A stretch of 64,000 nucleotides of DNA from positions 1,364,001 to 1,428,000 of the forward strand of contig NZ_RPDH01000002.1 in NCBI RefSeq assembly GCF_003813775.1. Reading direction: 5' to 3'. Every line of letters begins with the position of its first letter. Positions within the stretch are counted from its first letter, which is position 1. Shown piece by piece: positions 1-9,608 of this stretch. Both the position numbers and the translations under genes were made by a program. The notes below the pieces were generated by a model, which did no database searches, was not told the origin of the DNA, and worked only from the letters and a program-made list of their open reading frames with translations. This stretch comes from Chitinophaga lutea (GTDB lineage Bacteria; Bacteroidota; Bacteroidia; Chitinophagales; Chitinophagaceae).

Positions 1-569
1 TACACGCATTGCGACACGAAGAAGCTGCAGCCTTTGTCCATCTTGTCAAAAATCCGGATGTGCTCGTCGCCTTTCTTCCTGTGCCGCTCCGGAATAGTCA
101 CCCCACCCAGCGTTATGTGGTCGAAAGCCTCTTTTCTCAGCTGATAGGCATCGGTCAGGGAAAACTTCGTTTCTTCCACCTGCTGGTGCGACGACGCGCC
201 TACGAACACCGTATATTCGATTTCCCCGTTCTCGCGTAACCAGCCTGCAAACTGGTCGTTTGTTTTGTTGGCGATGCTTTTATAAATGATCCGGGGTACG
301 TTCAAGCCGGATAAAAACTCCTTGCTGTATGTTTCGGGCGGAATGGTGGGAATGAACGAATAGGTCCTTTCCTTTTCCGTACGGGTAGCTTCATCCTGGA
401 TGTCGTAAAGGATCAGGCCGTCGATGGCCACACTCTTCAGCCTTTCTACCTGATTGGCCGCAATGATGATAAGGCGCTCCGCCTCGGTGGTAACCTTGGG
501 CGGCGTAAGGCTGTAAAATACCAATCCCGGTTGCCGGTTGATGATCTTGTCCCTGAGGGTACTTTCCAT
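1..569 (-). CDS. Methylenetetrahydrofolate reductase-family protein, 5' part only
   Basis: An open frame reads leftward from an ATG at 567-569 and runs off the window with no stop, giving about 189 residues. The early stretch FYSLTPPK, the segment YDIQDEATRT, then GGVTIPERH and GCSFFVSQCV near the cut end resemble the flavin TIM-barrel of methylenetetrahydrofolate reductases, which reduce 5,10-methylene-THF to 5-methyl-THF for methionine synthesis. The resemblance is by eye and the C-terminal half is missing, so the exact subfamily is uncertain; it could be a paralogue of the housekeeping enzyme. The gene points away from the rest of the window. Confidence 0.6.
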   Translation of the reverse strand, partial: MESTLRDKIINRQPGLVFYSLTPPKVTTEAERLIIIAANQVERLKSVAIDGLILYDIQDEATRTEKERTYSFIPTIPPETYSKEFLSGLNVPRIIYKSIANKTNDQFAGWLRENGEIEYTVFVGASSHQQVEETKFSLTDAYQLRKEAFDHITLGGVTIPERHRKKGDEHIRIFDKMDKGCSFFVSQCV

Positions 570-1010
570 GTTGTCAGTGGTTTGGGGCCGGGCCCCGCTG
601 TAAAACCGAATTAAACCGCGCGAAGATACATAAACCGCCGGTTTTTTCATATTGGGGCAGCTTCCGGTATCAGGCATTCAAAAGTAATCCTATTTTATTC
701 CGGGTTTGTGGTGACGACATCCGTTTACTGTATTTGACATAAAAAATAAAAACCACACCCAAATGGCCCGGATACCTGCCGATGCCACCCAATTTTATGC
801 TAACCCGCCGTCCCGGCCGAAGCACTTCGTCGAAAAAATTGCAAACGTTTGCACAAATTCATATATTTACAGTATATCCGCCCGGAAATAGCTGACAGCG
901 ACGCAAACCTGACCCTGAAAAATGGCTTCTGCATATATCCATAACAAATTGATTTCCTTTTCTAAAGACCCTTGTTTTCGATCATCCTTAAACCCATAAA
1001 ACCACACGTT
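570..1010. other. Intergenic gap between divergent genes
   Basis: A 441-bp gap between the reductase-like gene and the lyase. It has no coding frame that I can support. It is AT-rich from about 730 to 770 and holds one perfect 12-bp palindrome at 841-852. Promoters for both divergent genes must lie here, but I could not place convincing -33/-7 elements. Confidence 0.6.
841..852. promoter_or_regulatory. Perfect palindrome GCAAACGTTTGC, possible LacI-type operator
   Basis: The 12-bp sequence is perfectly self-complementary with a central CG, the form typical of LacI/GalR-family operators. It lies about 160 bp upstream of the lyase start. No LacI-family gene is present in the window, so the binding protein is unknown and the call is inference from shape alone. 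Confidence 0.35.
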
Positions 1011-3374
1011 ATGCATTTTCATTACCTCTCCCGGCTCTGCCACAAAACGGCTGCCGCATTCTTTTTACTGGCGACGGGTTTTGCCGCGCATGCCCAGGTC
1101 ACCCTCAAAGCAGACGGCCCCGGCAACACCTATCAGCTGATAGAATCAAAAGGTTTCGGCATCGAATCGCCGGATTGTCGGCACACTTCCTTCGGCCCGC
1201 ATGTCACCGAAATTTTCGACAACACCCTCGGCAAAAATGTATTTGTTTTTCACAGTCACCCGGTGGACGACGACGACCGCTGCACGAACGAAGACAGGAC
1301 CCGCATGGAGATCAAAGGCGGCAGCGGCTCGCCTGCGGATATGCAGCACACCCAGGGCCAAACTGCCTATTACCGCTGGAAATTCAAACTGGATGCGGGG
1401 TTCATTCCTTCCGGAAGGTTCACCCACATTTTCCAGATCAAAGCTATCGAAGGGGATGCAGGCGCTCCGCTGATCACCATCACCCCGCGAGCAGGCAGCC
1501 CTGAAAAGATGCAGATCATTCACAGCTCAGGCAGCGGCAGCGGCGGACTGGGCACGGTAACCGAGGTGAATCTCGCGCCTTTCAAAGGCACCTGGGTGGA
1601 AGCGTATGTAAAATACAAAAGCGGGGAAGGCAGCGCAGGCACTTTTGAAATCACTTTAAAAAGACTGAGCGACGGCGCCACCCTGCTCTCCTACACCAAC
1701 AACAGCCTGGATATGTGGCGGACGGGCGCCGATTATAACCGCCCAAAATGGGGTGTTTATCGTGGGAAAGACCCCGTGCTGAGAACGGAACAGGTATTGT
1801 TCAACGATTTCTGCATCACGGAGAGCAGCGCCAGTCTTTGCCCCAGCGACATCGGCCAGCCCAACCAGCCCCCGACCGTCGCTATCACCGCTCCTGCCAA
1901 TGGCGCAACGTTCAGCGCACCTGCCAATATCACCCTTTCGGCAAACGCCGCGGATACAGACGGCAGCATCACGAAAGTGGAGTTCTTCAACGGCGCACAA
2001 AAGCTGGGAGAGGCCACGGCCAGCCCCTACAATTACGCCTGGAACAATGTGGCAGCAGGAACATACTCACTCACCGCGAAAGCGACGGACAACCAGGGTG
2101 CTACTACTACCTCCGCTGCGGTGGGCATAACGGTGACCGGCCCGCCTTCATGCGTACCCGTATCCGCCAGTGCCGATGATGGCAACATACCTGCCAATGT
2201 GCTCGACAACAATCTCGCTACCCGCTGGTCCGCCAGCGGCGACGGCCAGTGGATACAGTTCTGCCTGTCCGACACGCTGCCTGTTAACGGTGTACAGGTA
2301 GCGTTTTACAAAGGAGACATCCGAACGTCCACGTTCGATGTACTGACCGGCCTGGACGGCATCACCTGGTCCACAGCAGCAGCAGGCGTAACCAGCAGCG
2401 GCAGCAGCCTGAATCTGCAATTGTTTTCCTTCACACAGAGAGACGCTAAATTTGTACGCATCGTGGGCCACGGCAACAGCCAGGATCTCTGGAACAGTTA
2501 TACGGAAGTGAAGATCAATACGTCTTCTTCCTCCACTACATTCAGCCCCACCCACGATGCATATGTAAGAGACGGTTCAAATGCAGCCATTACGCATGGC
2601 ACCACAGATCCTACCCTGCTGATCACTAAACTCTCTCCTTCCGGGCAGCTGAATAACGCCAGGGAAGCATACCTCACCTTCAACATTGCATCCGCAGGAA
2701 GCGCTATTAATTCCGCAGTACTAAAGGTTTATGGTAAAATCGACGGCGCGTCCGTTCCGAGTGTACCGGTAGCCGTATACCCGGTAGCCAATACCACCTG
2801 GACGGAATCCACCATCACCTGGAACAACAAACCCGCTGCGGGAGCCACCGCCCTGGCAACACAAACCGTTACCAATGCCGCCTATGCGTATTATAGCTGG
2901 GACATCACCGCATACGTGCAAAGTGAAGTAGCAGCCGGCCGCAGCACTATTTCGGTGGCGATGAAAAGTTTGCAGGCACACGATCCAAGGATATTCTGGA
3001 ATTCAAAAGAAGCTACGGCCAATCACCCGCAGTTGGAAGTGAGCACCGCGCCGGCCATCAATGCAACCGGCACAACGCTGTCAAAAATATCAACGGATAA
3101 AACCGGCAACACCGCGTCTGCCGCTATACTGGAATACTTCCCCAATCCGTTCCGGGAAAAATGCCAGATAAACATACATCTGCAGGAAGCCGGCCAAACC
3201 CAGCTCACGTTATTCGACATGCAGGGGAAACCCCGCGAGACATTACTCAAAGGGCATCTGCCCGCGGGAAAACATCAGGCAATGCTGAATGGCAGCAACA
3301 TTGCAGCCGGGGTATATTCATTACAACTGATTCACAACGGGAAGATCAGCATCAAAAAAATTATAAAATTATAA
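1011..3374 (+). CDS. Secreted multidomain polysaccharide lyase-like protein with T9SS type A tail
   Basis: 787 residues from the ATG at 1011, chosen because it opens a clean signal peptide ending AHAQ at about residue 29; a TTG start 39 bp earlier is possible but would spoil it. Domains in order: a beta-jelly-roll region (about 30-285, with NEDRTRMEIKGG and a long YYRWKFKL strand) like polysaccharide lyase/heparin-lyase-type folds; an Ig-like domain (about 290-380, starting PPTVAITAPANGA); an F5/8 type C discoidin-like sugar-binding module (about 383-505); a DNRLRE/CBM96-type module (about 510-690, with TWTESTITWNNKP); and a T9SS type A C-terminal domain (about 715-787, YFPNPF to the lysine-rich end). 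The product should be secreted through T9SS and cut an acidic polysaccharide. CBM96-type modules are known from alginate lyases, so a uronate glycan is a guess. It converges on the SusC/SusD operon, the likely uptake partner. Confidence 0.65.
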   Translation: MHFHYLSRLCHKTAAAFFLLATGFAAHAQVTLKADGPGNTYQLIESKGFGIESPDCRHTSFGPHVTEIFDNTLGKNVFVFHSHPVDDDDRCTNEDRTRMEIKGGSGSPADMQHTQGQTAYYRWKFKLDAGFIPSGRFTHIFQIKAIEGDAGAPLITITPRAGSPEKMQIIHSSGSGSGGLGTVTEVNLAPFKGTWVEAYVKYKSGEGSAGTFEITLKRLSDGATLLSYTNNSLDMWRTGADYNRPKWGVYRGKDPVLRTEQVLFNDFCITESSASLCPSDIGQPNQPPTVAITAPANGATFSAPANITLSANAADTDGSITKVEFFNGAQKLGEATASPYNYAWNNVAAGTYSLTAKATDNQGATTTSAAVGITVTGPPSCVPVSASADDGNIPANVLDNNLATRWSASGDGQWIQFCLSDTLPVNGVQVAFYKGDIRTSTFDVLTGLDGITWSTAAAGVTSSGSSLNLQLFSFTQRDAKFVRIVGHGNSQDLWNSYTEVKINTSSSSTTFSPTHDAYVRDGSNAAITHGTTDPTLLITKLSPSGQLNNAREAYLTFNIASAGSAINSAVLKVYGKIDGASVPSVPVAVYPVANTTWTESTITWNNKPAAGATALATQTVTNAAYAYYSWDITAYVQSEVAAGRSTISVAMKSLQAHDPRIFWNSKEATANHPQLEVSTAPAINATGTTLSKISTDKTGNTASAAILEYFPNPFREKCQINIHLQEAGQTQLTLFDMQGKPRETLLKGHLPAGKHQAMLNGSNIAAGVYSLQLIHNGKISIKKIIKL

Positions 3375-3486
3375 GCGCACATAGATTAATAGAAGGGCTA
3401 AACGAAAAGAAACATCTTATGTTCAGCCTTCCTTTTGCTATCACATGCATTACCGGCAATCAGCCGGTACTGTTAGCGCGGGGGTT

Positions 3487-3525
3487 AAAAACAGGCAGGG
3501 CTGACCCGTAAGAGCCAGCCCTGCC
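3487..3525 (-). terminator. Rho-independent terminator of the SusC/SusD operon
   Basis: A perfect 10-bp stem (3494-3503 with 3516-3525) with a 12-base loop is followed, reading leftward, by five T residues (AAAAA at 3487-3491 on the plus strand). It sits 25 bp beyond the SusD stop and 120 bp beyond the convergent lyase stop. Confidence 0.75.
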
Positions 3526-3549
3526 ATATTTAAGAACCCTTCAGCGGTA

Positions 3550-5151
3550 TCAGTTCCACCCCGGCGTCTGTTTGTATTTTCCGTTGCTGCGTGATATTTC
3601 ATCCGGGCTGATGGGCCAGGCCATATGCTTCAACGGATCAAATTTACGCGCCTGCCATACCTGTTTCACGGTGTAGGGTGAAGCAGGGTCGGTAGCTACG
3701 GTATGAATGCGGCCGTGCAGCGGCGCGTTGATCTTGTCGTAGTCGGCCCAACGTTTCAGGTCATGGAACCGGTCGGTCCATTCGCAGGCCAGCTCCACAC
3801 GGCGTTCGTGTTTGAGGTCTGCCAGCGTGGGCACGGCGATGTTGCCCAGCCCGGCGCGGTTCCGGATCTCGTTCAGCGGCGCAGCTGCTTCTCCTGCCCT
3901 GCCCAGTTTGATGAGCGCTTCGGCTTTGAAAAGCAATATCTCCGCATAGCGCATCAGCGGCAGGTTCAGGCGTGTGGTGGGATAGTCGCCGCTGGGATTG
4001 ATATTCGGGTTGGTGCCGGCATCCTCATTGCTGCCATAGCTGTACGGCTCCATATATTTGTTGATCTGGAAGCCGGACAGGCTGTTGGTGGAAAAATACC
4101 GCCGTTCCACACCGAAGTATTTGAATTTGTCGCCGAACTTCAGGATGGTCACTTCCCTGCGGGGATCATTCGCTTCGTACTCCTGGTACAGTTCTTCGGT
4201 GGGCTGGAAGTATCCCCAGCCATTGAAAATGCCCCATCCTTTGTTTTCCAGCACTACGCCTGGAAACTCAGAACCGCCCTGCACACCGGAGGTAACCGAC
4301 CAGATGTATTCCGATCCCCAGTTCTGCGCGATCGTAAACACGGCGCGATAATTCTTCTCCCCACTGCCCATGCCGGTGATCAGCGCGCGCTTACCTTCAT
4401 TTTTGATTTTATCGCAAAGCGCTGGAATGGGCTCCCATTTGGAGGCGTCAAAAGTGGCCCAATAGGCGTAGGCTTTCACCATGTAAGCCCAGGCGGCGGC
4501 TTTATGCGCCCTGCCACGGTCGTCGGCCCCATAGGTTTCGAAGAACGGCAGCAGTTCGGCGGCTTTTTCCAGGTCTTTGATGATCTGTGCGTAGTTGTCT
4601 TTCACCGAAGCCAGCTGCGGCGGCACACGCTCACCGTAACCGGCATTTTCCGGCCCGTCGAACGGCACACCCTGTTTTTCGTGGCCCCATACATACGCAA
4701 TCCAGAAGTGGGCGAAGGCTCTCATAAAATACGCTTCGCCGAGGGAGCGGTTTTTAACGGCCTCAGTTACATTCACGGATTTGGGGATGCCTTCGATGGC
4801 CTGGTTGGCTTTGTTGATAAGCCAGTACAGGTCGTTCCAGCCCGAGGTGAGATAACCTTCGCGGCCGGTGGGAATGAAGTTTTTGATGTTTTCCGCGTCT
4901 GCTTTCACGCGGCCCACGATCAGGTCGTCGCTGGCCACCTGTATCCAGAACAGGTCGCGGCCCCAGGTGGATTCGTAACGCATCGGAACATACAGCGCCG
5001 CGGTGGCTTTCCGCAGGTCTTCGTCGCTTTGCCAGTAAAATGCGGTGGTGGGCTCTCCGTTGGGCTTGGTGTCTACCCAGTCCTTTCCGCAGCTGCCTGC
5101 GCCTGTTACCAGTACGAGGCCATACACTATGTTGAGCAATGTTTTTTTCAT
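3550..5151 (-). CDS. SusD/RagB-family outer-membrane glycan-binding lipoprotein
   Basis: 533 residues. The N-terminus is a lipoprotein signal with lipobox cysteine at residue 21 (GAGSC). The TPR-rich helical core typical of SusD is visible (YFMRAFAHFWIAYVWG, then KAAAWAYMVKAYAYWATF), and the C-terminal part has LPLMRYAEILLFKAEALIKLG and the RRVELACEW segment shared by the family. SusD proteins sit on the cell surface as a lid over a SusC channel and capture glycans. The start lies 15 bp beyond the SusC stop, so the two are co-transcribed, and a terminator follows the gene. The substrate cannot be read from sequence; the neighbouring lyase suggests an acidic polysaccharide. Confidence 0.93.
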   Translation of the reverse strand: MKKTLLNIVYGLVLVTGAGSCGKDWVDTKPNGEPTTAFYWQSDEDLRKATAALYVPMRYESTWGRDLFWIQVASDDLIVGRVKADAENIKNFIPTGREGYLTSGWNDLYWLINKANQAIEGIPKSVNVTEAVKNRSLGEAYFMRAFAHFWIAYVWGHEKQGVPFDGPENAGYGERVPPQLASVKDNYAQIIKDLEKAAELLPFFETYGADDRGRAHKAAAWAYMVKAYAYWATFDASKWEPIPALCDKIKNEGKRALITGMGSGEKNYRAVFTIAQNWGSEYIWSVTSGVQGGSEFPGVVLENKGWGIFNGWGYFQPTEELYQEYEANDPRREVTILKFGDKFKYFGVERRYFSTNSLSGFQINKYMEPYSYGSNEDAGTNPNINPSGDYPTTRLNLPLMRYAEILLFKAEALIKLGRAGEAAAPLNEIRNRAGLGNIAVPTLADLKHERRVELACEWTDRFHDLKRWADYDKINAPLHGRIHTVATDPASPYTVKQVWQARKFDPLKHMAWPISPDEISRSNGKYKQTPGWN

Positions 5152-5166
5152 GCTATGATACTTTTA

Positions 5167-8100
5167 TCAGAGGTTAAGTTTGAGGCCGAGTGAAATCACA
5201 CGGGAGAGCGGGAACTGCCCCCCGTCTAGCCCGATGCCGCCCACTTCGGGATCCATGCCGGTGTATTTGGTGAAGGTGAGCAGGTTGTCTGCGCTTACGT
5301 ATACCCGCAGGCCCTGGTTCCACGACATTTTCGGGAAAGTATAGCCGATCAGGAGATTCTTGAGCCGGAGATAATTACCGTTTTCAAGATACCAGTCTGA
5401 GCTCGTCTGGAAATTCTTGTTCGGGTCCGTAGCCGAAATGCGCGGAATATCCGAACCGGTATTCTGCGGCGACCAGGCGTCGAGAATCTTGTTCCAGCGG
5501 TTGTAACCCTGTTCCGAGCCATTGAGAGTGGTGTGTTTGAAGGCATGGAAAAGCTTCACGCCGCCCACACCCTGCAGGAAGAAGCTGAGGTCGAAGTTTT
5601 TCCAGGTCAGGTTGGCGGTGAAACCGTAGGTCAGGTCCGGGAAAGCGCTTCCCATGAATACGCGGTCGCCGTCGTCGATCTTGCCGTCGTTGTTCTGGTC
5701 GATAAACTTCAGGTCACCCGCTTTGGCATTCGGCTGGATGCGGGTGCCGCCTTTGCTGTATGCAGCGGCCTCGGCGTCTGTCTGGAAGATGCCATCGTTC
5801 TGGATCAGCCAGTATGCATAATACGGCTGGCCCACCACGGAACGGTATGGCCGCAGCACTTCTCTCCAGGCATCGCCGTGCGCCCAGAAAGAGCTCGGAT
5901 TATCGTCTATGTAATCTACTTTATTCACGAGCGTAGCCATGTTGGCGCCAACTTCGTATTTGAGCATGCCCACCTCGCTGCGCCAGTTGGCGGCCAGTTC
6001 GAAGCCGGTGTTTTTGATCCGGCCCTGATTGATGCTGGGAGCGCCGTAACCGAAGGTATTCGGCCAGTCGGTATCCTGCGTTTTGATGAGGTCGTATGTC
6101 AGCTTGTCGAAGTAATCCGCCGTGATGTTCAGCCTTTCACCCAGCAGGCTGATATCGATACCGATGTCTGACTGGCGGGAAGTTTCCCAGGAAAGGTTCG
6201 GGTTATTGCGGCTGTTGATATACAGGGCATTGCTCTGCGGGCCGTTTTCACCCACCTGGTACGTATGATTGGAGCTCAGTTTGGGATATCCGTAGTAGAG
6301 GCCCACGGAACCGATGTTGCCGATGCGGCCCCAGCTGGCGCGAATCTTCACGAGATCTACGCCTTTTACATGAAAGAAGGGCTCGGAACTGAGTTTCCAT
6401 GCAGCGGTAACGCCAGGGAAACCCATGCCGCGATTGCTCTCCGCGAGGCGGCCGGCAATGTCGTAGCGGTAGCTGCCCGTTACGAAATAACGGTCGGCCC
6501 AGCTATAGGAAATACGGCCTACGTAGGAGAGATTTCTGTCTTCCCACTGCCCGTCCCCTGGCCTGTTCTGGTCAAAGATGCTCGCGTTCACGAAGAAGCG
6601 AGCCCAGTCCGGCTCGTTCTCAAACCCTTTGGCAGCCGCGCTGAAATCGCGCGCGCCGTTTTCCTGCGCAGTGATGGAGGCCATGCCGCCGATGTTATGC
6701 CGGTTGAAGATGCGGTTATAACTGGCGGTGTTTTCCCATATCCAGTGATAACCGCGGTTGGTGGCATAAGACAATGTATTCTGGTTATTCGGTTTGCCCG
6801 GCTCGGTCCTTTTCGGCTCGAAGTTTTTCCACAGCGAGCTGTTCTGACGGTAAGCGAATCGTGAAACGAAACCCAGGCCGCGTACGATGTCCGATACGGT
6901 GAGCTCGGTCACCGACTGCAGGTCGTTGCCCTTGTTAAAAGGCCTGTTACGCAGCAAAGTGGCTACGGGGTTGATGGCATCGCCATGGATGCCGAGGTAG
7001 GCCGATTCACGGGGCCCCACACCGCCGAACGAGCCATCGGCATAATACGGCGTAGCCGAACGGGGCATGTAGATGGCGGAGAGAATGCTCCCGCTGTAAC
7101 CACTGGATGTTTGCGTGCCGCGGTTGTCGTTATTATTCCAGAAGAGTTCCTGCCGCAGCTTCAGCTTTTTGTTGAATTCATAAAAGGCGTTGAGTCGGAG
7201 TGAAATATTTTTGTTGTAGGTATTGATCAGGGTGCCTTCTTCATTTTCGTACCGTGCCTGCAATAATGTGGAGAACTTATCGGTGCCCGCATTCACGCTC
7301 ACTGTGTGCCGTTGTACGAGCGCCGTGCGGAATATTTCATCCATCCAGTCCGTACGCGTCACCTGGGCATAGGGGTTCAGGTTGGCATCCCAGCCGCTGA
7401 GCGGTGTGCGCCCCGCGTTGGTATAAGCCAGGTTCGACACTTTGGCTTCCTCTTCAGCCGTCAGCGACTGCGGTAGCCGCCAGGCGTTCTTTACGCCGGT
7501 GAAGCCGCTGTATTCCACACCGGGTGTACCTTTCCTGGCCTGCCGGGTAGTGATGAGGATAACGCCCGCCGAACCGGAAAAAGCACCGTAAATGGAAGCC
7601 GACGCCGCATCTTTCAGCACCGTGATGGATTCCACATCCGCCGGGTTGTAAGGTGCGTTAGGCACACCATCCACCACGTAGAGCACGCTCTCAGTGCCCC
7701 TGGAGCCCACGCCGCGGATGGTCACCGAAGGTGAACCGTTGGGGTGGCCGCCGTTGTTCACCACGGTAACACCCGCCACTTTACCCTGTATCATGGCCGG
7801 TACGTTGAGCACCGGGCGGCTTTTGATCTGTTCCATGTCCGGCACTACGGACACCGCTGCAGAGAGATCGGCTTTTTTGGCGGAACCGTAGCCGAGCACT
7901 ACTACTTCACTGAGCGACTGCCGGCTGTTGGACAATACTACATCCAGCTCCCCGGAACTACCGGCTGCCAGCTCGCGATTCTCGAACCCCACGAAGCTGA
8001 AGCGCAGCACCGATGCCGGGTTATCCACGCTGATTTCGTACCTGCCTTCGGCATTGGTGACCGTTCTGTTTTCACTTCCCATCTGCCACACGCTCACGCC

Positions 8101-8553
8101 CGGTATCGGCTCATTGTCCGGCGTGGCCACGCGGCCCTTTACCTTGCGTTGCACAGGCTGCGATGTCCCGGACGACGCCGGTACCGCGGCTTTCCTGAAA
8201 AAGATGGAAGTATTGTTCACATTGAATTCGACGGCCGCCTTGGTGCGTAATTGCTCTAATGCCTCGCCCAGCGTGATGTCATCCGCTTTGAAATCCGTCA
8301 CGGTGATCTTGTCGAAATCCTCCGCGATGTAACTGAAAGAATAACGGCTCTGTTTGTCGAGCGCGTCGAGTACGTCCGACAGGGAGGCTTTTGCCAGTTT
8401 GACTTTTACGCGTTCGTTCAATACGGCCTGCTGGCCGTACCCGACGTGCGACAGCAGGAGCAGGCCCGCGCAAACCAGCAGGCGCAACAGGGACGGCCCG
8501 GTTGTTCGTTGCCGGCGAACAGGCCGATCCGGTTTTGTAAATGTTTTGTTCAT
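5167..8553 (-). CDS. SusC/RagA-family TonB-dependent transporter with STN signalling domain
   Basis: 1128 residues. After the signal peptide comes an STN (secretin/TonB short N-terminal) domain at about 45-125 (VKLAKASLSDVLDALDKQ), then a carboxypeptidase-regulatory-like beta domain (VKGRVATPDNEPIPGVSVWQ), a TonB box-like SEVVVLGYGSAKK, the plug domain (VYVVDGVPNAPYNPADVESI-type segment) and a long beta-barrel ending in LGLKLNL. STN domains in such receptors pass substrate occupancy to an inner-membrane FecR anti-sigma factor, and a FecR and an ECF sigma gene lie directly upstream in the same direction (46-bp gap). Together with SusD it should import oligosaccharides using TonB energy and report their presence to the sigma factor. 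Confidence 0.93.
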   Translation of the reverse strand: MNKTFTKPDRPVRRQRTTGPSLLRLLVCAGLLLLSHVGYGQQAVLNERVKVKLAKASLSDVLDALDKQSRYSFSYIAEDFDKITVTDFKADDITLGEALEQLRTKAAVEFNVNNTSIFFRKAAVPASSGTSQPVQRKVKGRVATPDNEPIPGVSVWQMGSENRTVTNAEGRYEISVDNPASVLRFSFVGFENRELAAGSSGELDVVLSNSRQSLSEVVVLGYGSAKKADLSAAVSVVPDMEQIKSRPVLNVPAMIQGKVAGVTVVNNGGHPNGSPSVTIRGVGSRGTESVLYVVDGVPNAPYNPADVESITVLKDAASASIYGAFSGSAGVILITTRQARKGTPGVEYSGFTGVKNAWRLPQSLTAEEEAKVSNLAYTNAGRTPLSGWDANLNPYAQVTRTDWMDEIFRTALVQRHTVSVNAGTDKFSTLLQARYENEEGTLINTYNKNISLRLNAFYEFNKKLKLRQELFWNNNDNRGTQTSSGYSGSILSAIYMPRSATPYYADGSFGGVGPRESAYLGIHGDAINPVATLLRNRPFNKGNDLQSVTELTVSDIVRGLGFVSRFAYRQNSSLWKNFEPKRTEPGKPNNQNTLSYATNRGYHWIWENTASYNRIFNRHNIGGMASITAQENGARDFSAAAKGFENEPDWARFFVNASIFDQNRPGDGQWEDRNLSYVGRISYSWADRYFVTGSYRYDIAGRLAESNRGMGFPGVTAAWKLSSEPFFHVKGVDLVKIRASWGRIGNIGSVGLYYGYPKLSSNHTYQVGENGPQSNALYINSRNNPNLSWETSRQSDIGIDISLLGERLNITADYFDKLTYDLIKTQDTDWPNTFGYGAPSINQGRIKNTGFELAANWRSEVGMLKYEVGANMATLVNKVDYIDDNPSSFWAHGDAWREVLRPYRSVVGQPYYAYWLIQNDGIFQTDAEAAAYSKGGTRIQPNAKAGDLKFIDQNNDGKIDDGDRVFMGSAFPDLTYGFTANLTWKNFDLSFFLQGVGGVKLFHAFKHTTLNGSEQGYNRWNKILDAWSPQNTGSDIPRISATDPNKNFQTSSDWYLENGNYLRLKNLLIGYTFPKMSWNQGLRVYVSADNLLTFTKYTGMDPEVGGIGLDGGQFPLSRVISLGLKLNL

Positions 8554-8599
8554 AGTGGTGTGTTGTTTTAAACAGGGGAAGTTGCAGGGGCCCTGTGCA

Positions 8600-9562
8600 T
8601 TAGTGAATAGTTACCAGTTTTCCGGAAATGCTGAAACGTTTGTGATTCATATAACATAAGCTGCCCAGCATGTCTTCGAACGGCTGGGCGGGCAATGCCA
8701 CAGTGATTTGTTTGTTGAGGTGATGGGTATTTTCCCAGCGCACGGTGTACCCGTAGCGGCCGCAAAGCCGCGTCACCGCATCGCGCACCGAAAGGGCCGA
8801 CACGGCAAAGCCTCCCTCCTTCCACGATGCGGCGGATGTATCCGCTGCGGCTACCAGCATCAGGCTATCGCCCTTGCCAACGGTGGCGGCGAAGCCCGGT
8901 TGCAGCATGGTGGCCACGGAGCTGTCCGCATTAGAGCATACCTTTACTTTACCGCTGACCAGCGATACGCGGCTCATATTTTCCTGCGGATAAGCTTCCA
9001 CGCTGAAGGTGGTGCCCAGTACGCGCACGGTAAAATCGCGGGTATGGAGGATGAAGGGATGGTCGCTGCTGCCTTCCACATCAAAGAAAGCTTCACCCGT
9101 CAGCTCCAGGTGCCTTTCTTTGTTGGCCGGGTCTTCATTCCATCGCAGGGAGGCATTGGCGTTGAGCCATACTTCCGAGCTGTCGGGCAACGTTACTTTT
9201 TTGATGGAACCGGAGCCGTTTTCGACCACCAGGGCGGTGGCAACGGGTGTTGCCTGCTGCGTGCGGCGGAGATATAGCCAGGCCAGCGCGAGGCCTACCA
9301 ACAGCAATATAGACGCAGCGAGCAGGCGTTTGGCGGCCGGCGGCATCATCCGCACTACCTTCTGGGGTGCGGTGGCGGTGCGGAAGCGTTCCAGGAAGGC
9401 TTCACGCTGCGCGTCCGCGGCCTCCACCGGCAGTTGTGCGGCAGCAGGATCGCCGAGGTTGGCGTACCACTCATCGAGCAGCGCCAACTCTTCCGGCGTA
9501 CATTGGCCGGCATGAAATTTCTCGAGCAGGGCCTTGGCCCCGGGGTATTTTTGCTGTTCCAT
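8600..9562 (-). CDS. FecR-family anti-sigma factor
   Basis: 320 residues. The N-terminal third is cytoplasmic and helical (EELALLDEWYANL, the usual FecR N-terminal signature in Bacteroidetes). One membrane span follows at about 85-105 (LLAASILLLVGLALAWLYL). The periplasmic part has the FecR core (SEVWLNANASLRW, then LTGEAFFDVEG and FTVRVLGTTFSVEAY) and a C-terminal DUF4974-like domain (LCGRYGYTVRWEN to the end) that contacts the receptor STN domain. It should hold the sigma factor encoded just upstream until the SusC receptor signals. Gaps of 46 bp on both sides support one operon. Confidence 0.92.
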   Translation of the reverse strand: MEQQKYPGAKALLEKFHAGQCTPEELALLDEWYANLGDPAAAQLPVEAADAQREAFLERFRTATAPQKVVRMMPPAAKRLLAASILLLVGLALAWLYLRRTQQATPVATALVVENGSGSIKKVTLPDSSEVWLNANASLRWNEDPANKERHLELTGEAFFDVEGSSDHPFILHTRDFTVRVLGTTFSVEAYPQENMSRVSLVSGKVKVCSNADSSVATMLQPGFAATVGKGDSLMLVAAADTSAASWKEGGFAVSALSVRDAVTRLCGRYGYTVRWENTHHLNKQITVALPAQPFEDMLGSLCYMNHKRFSISGKLVTIH

Positions 9563-9608
9563 CTACTGAAGAATACCCGGTGACAGCAAAATGTTAACCC
9601 GGCCAAGG

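Noticed and set aside
3703..5193. Long plus-strand frame antisense to susD
   Set aside because: It mirrors the codon pattern of the real SusD gene, has no domain or signal and overlaps a clear family member.
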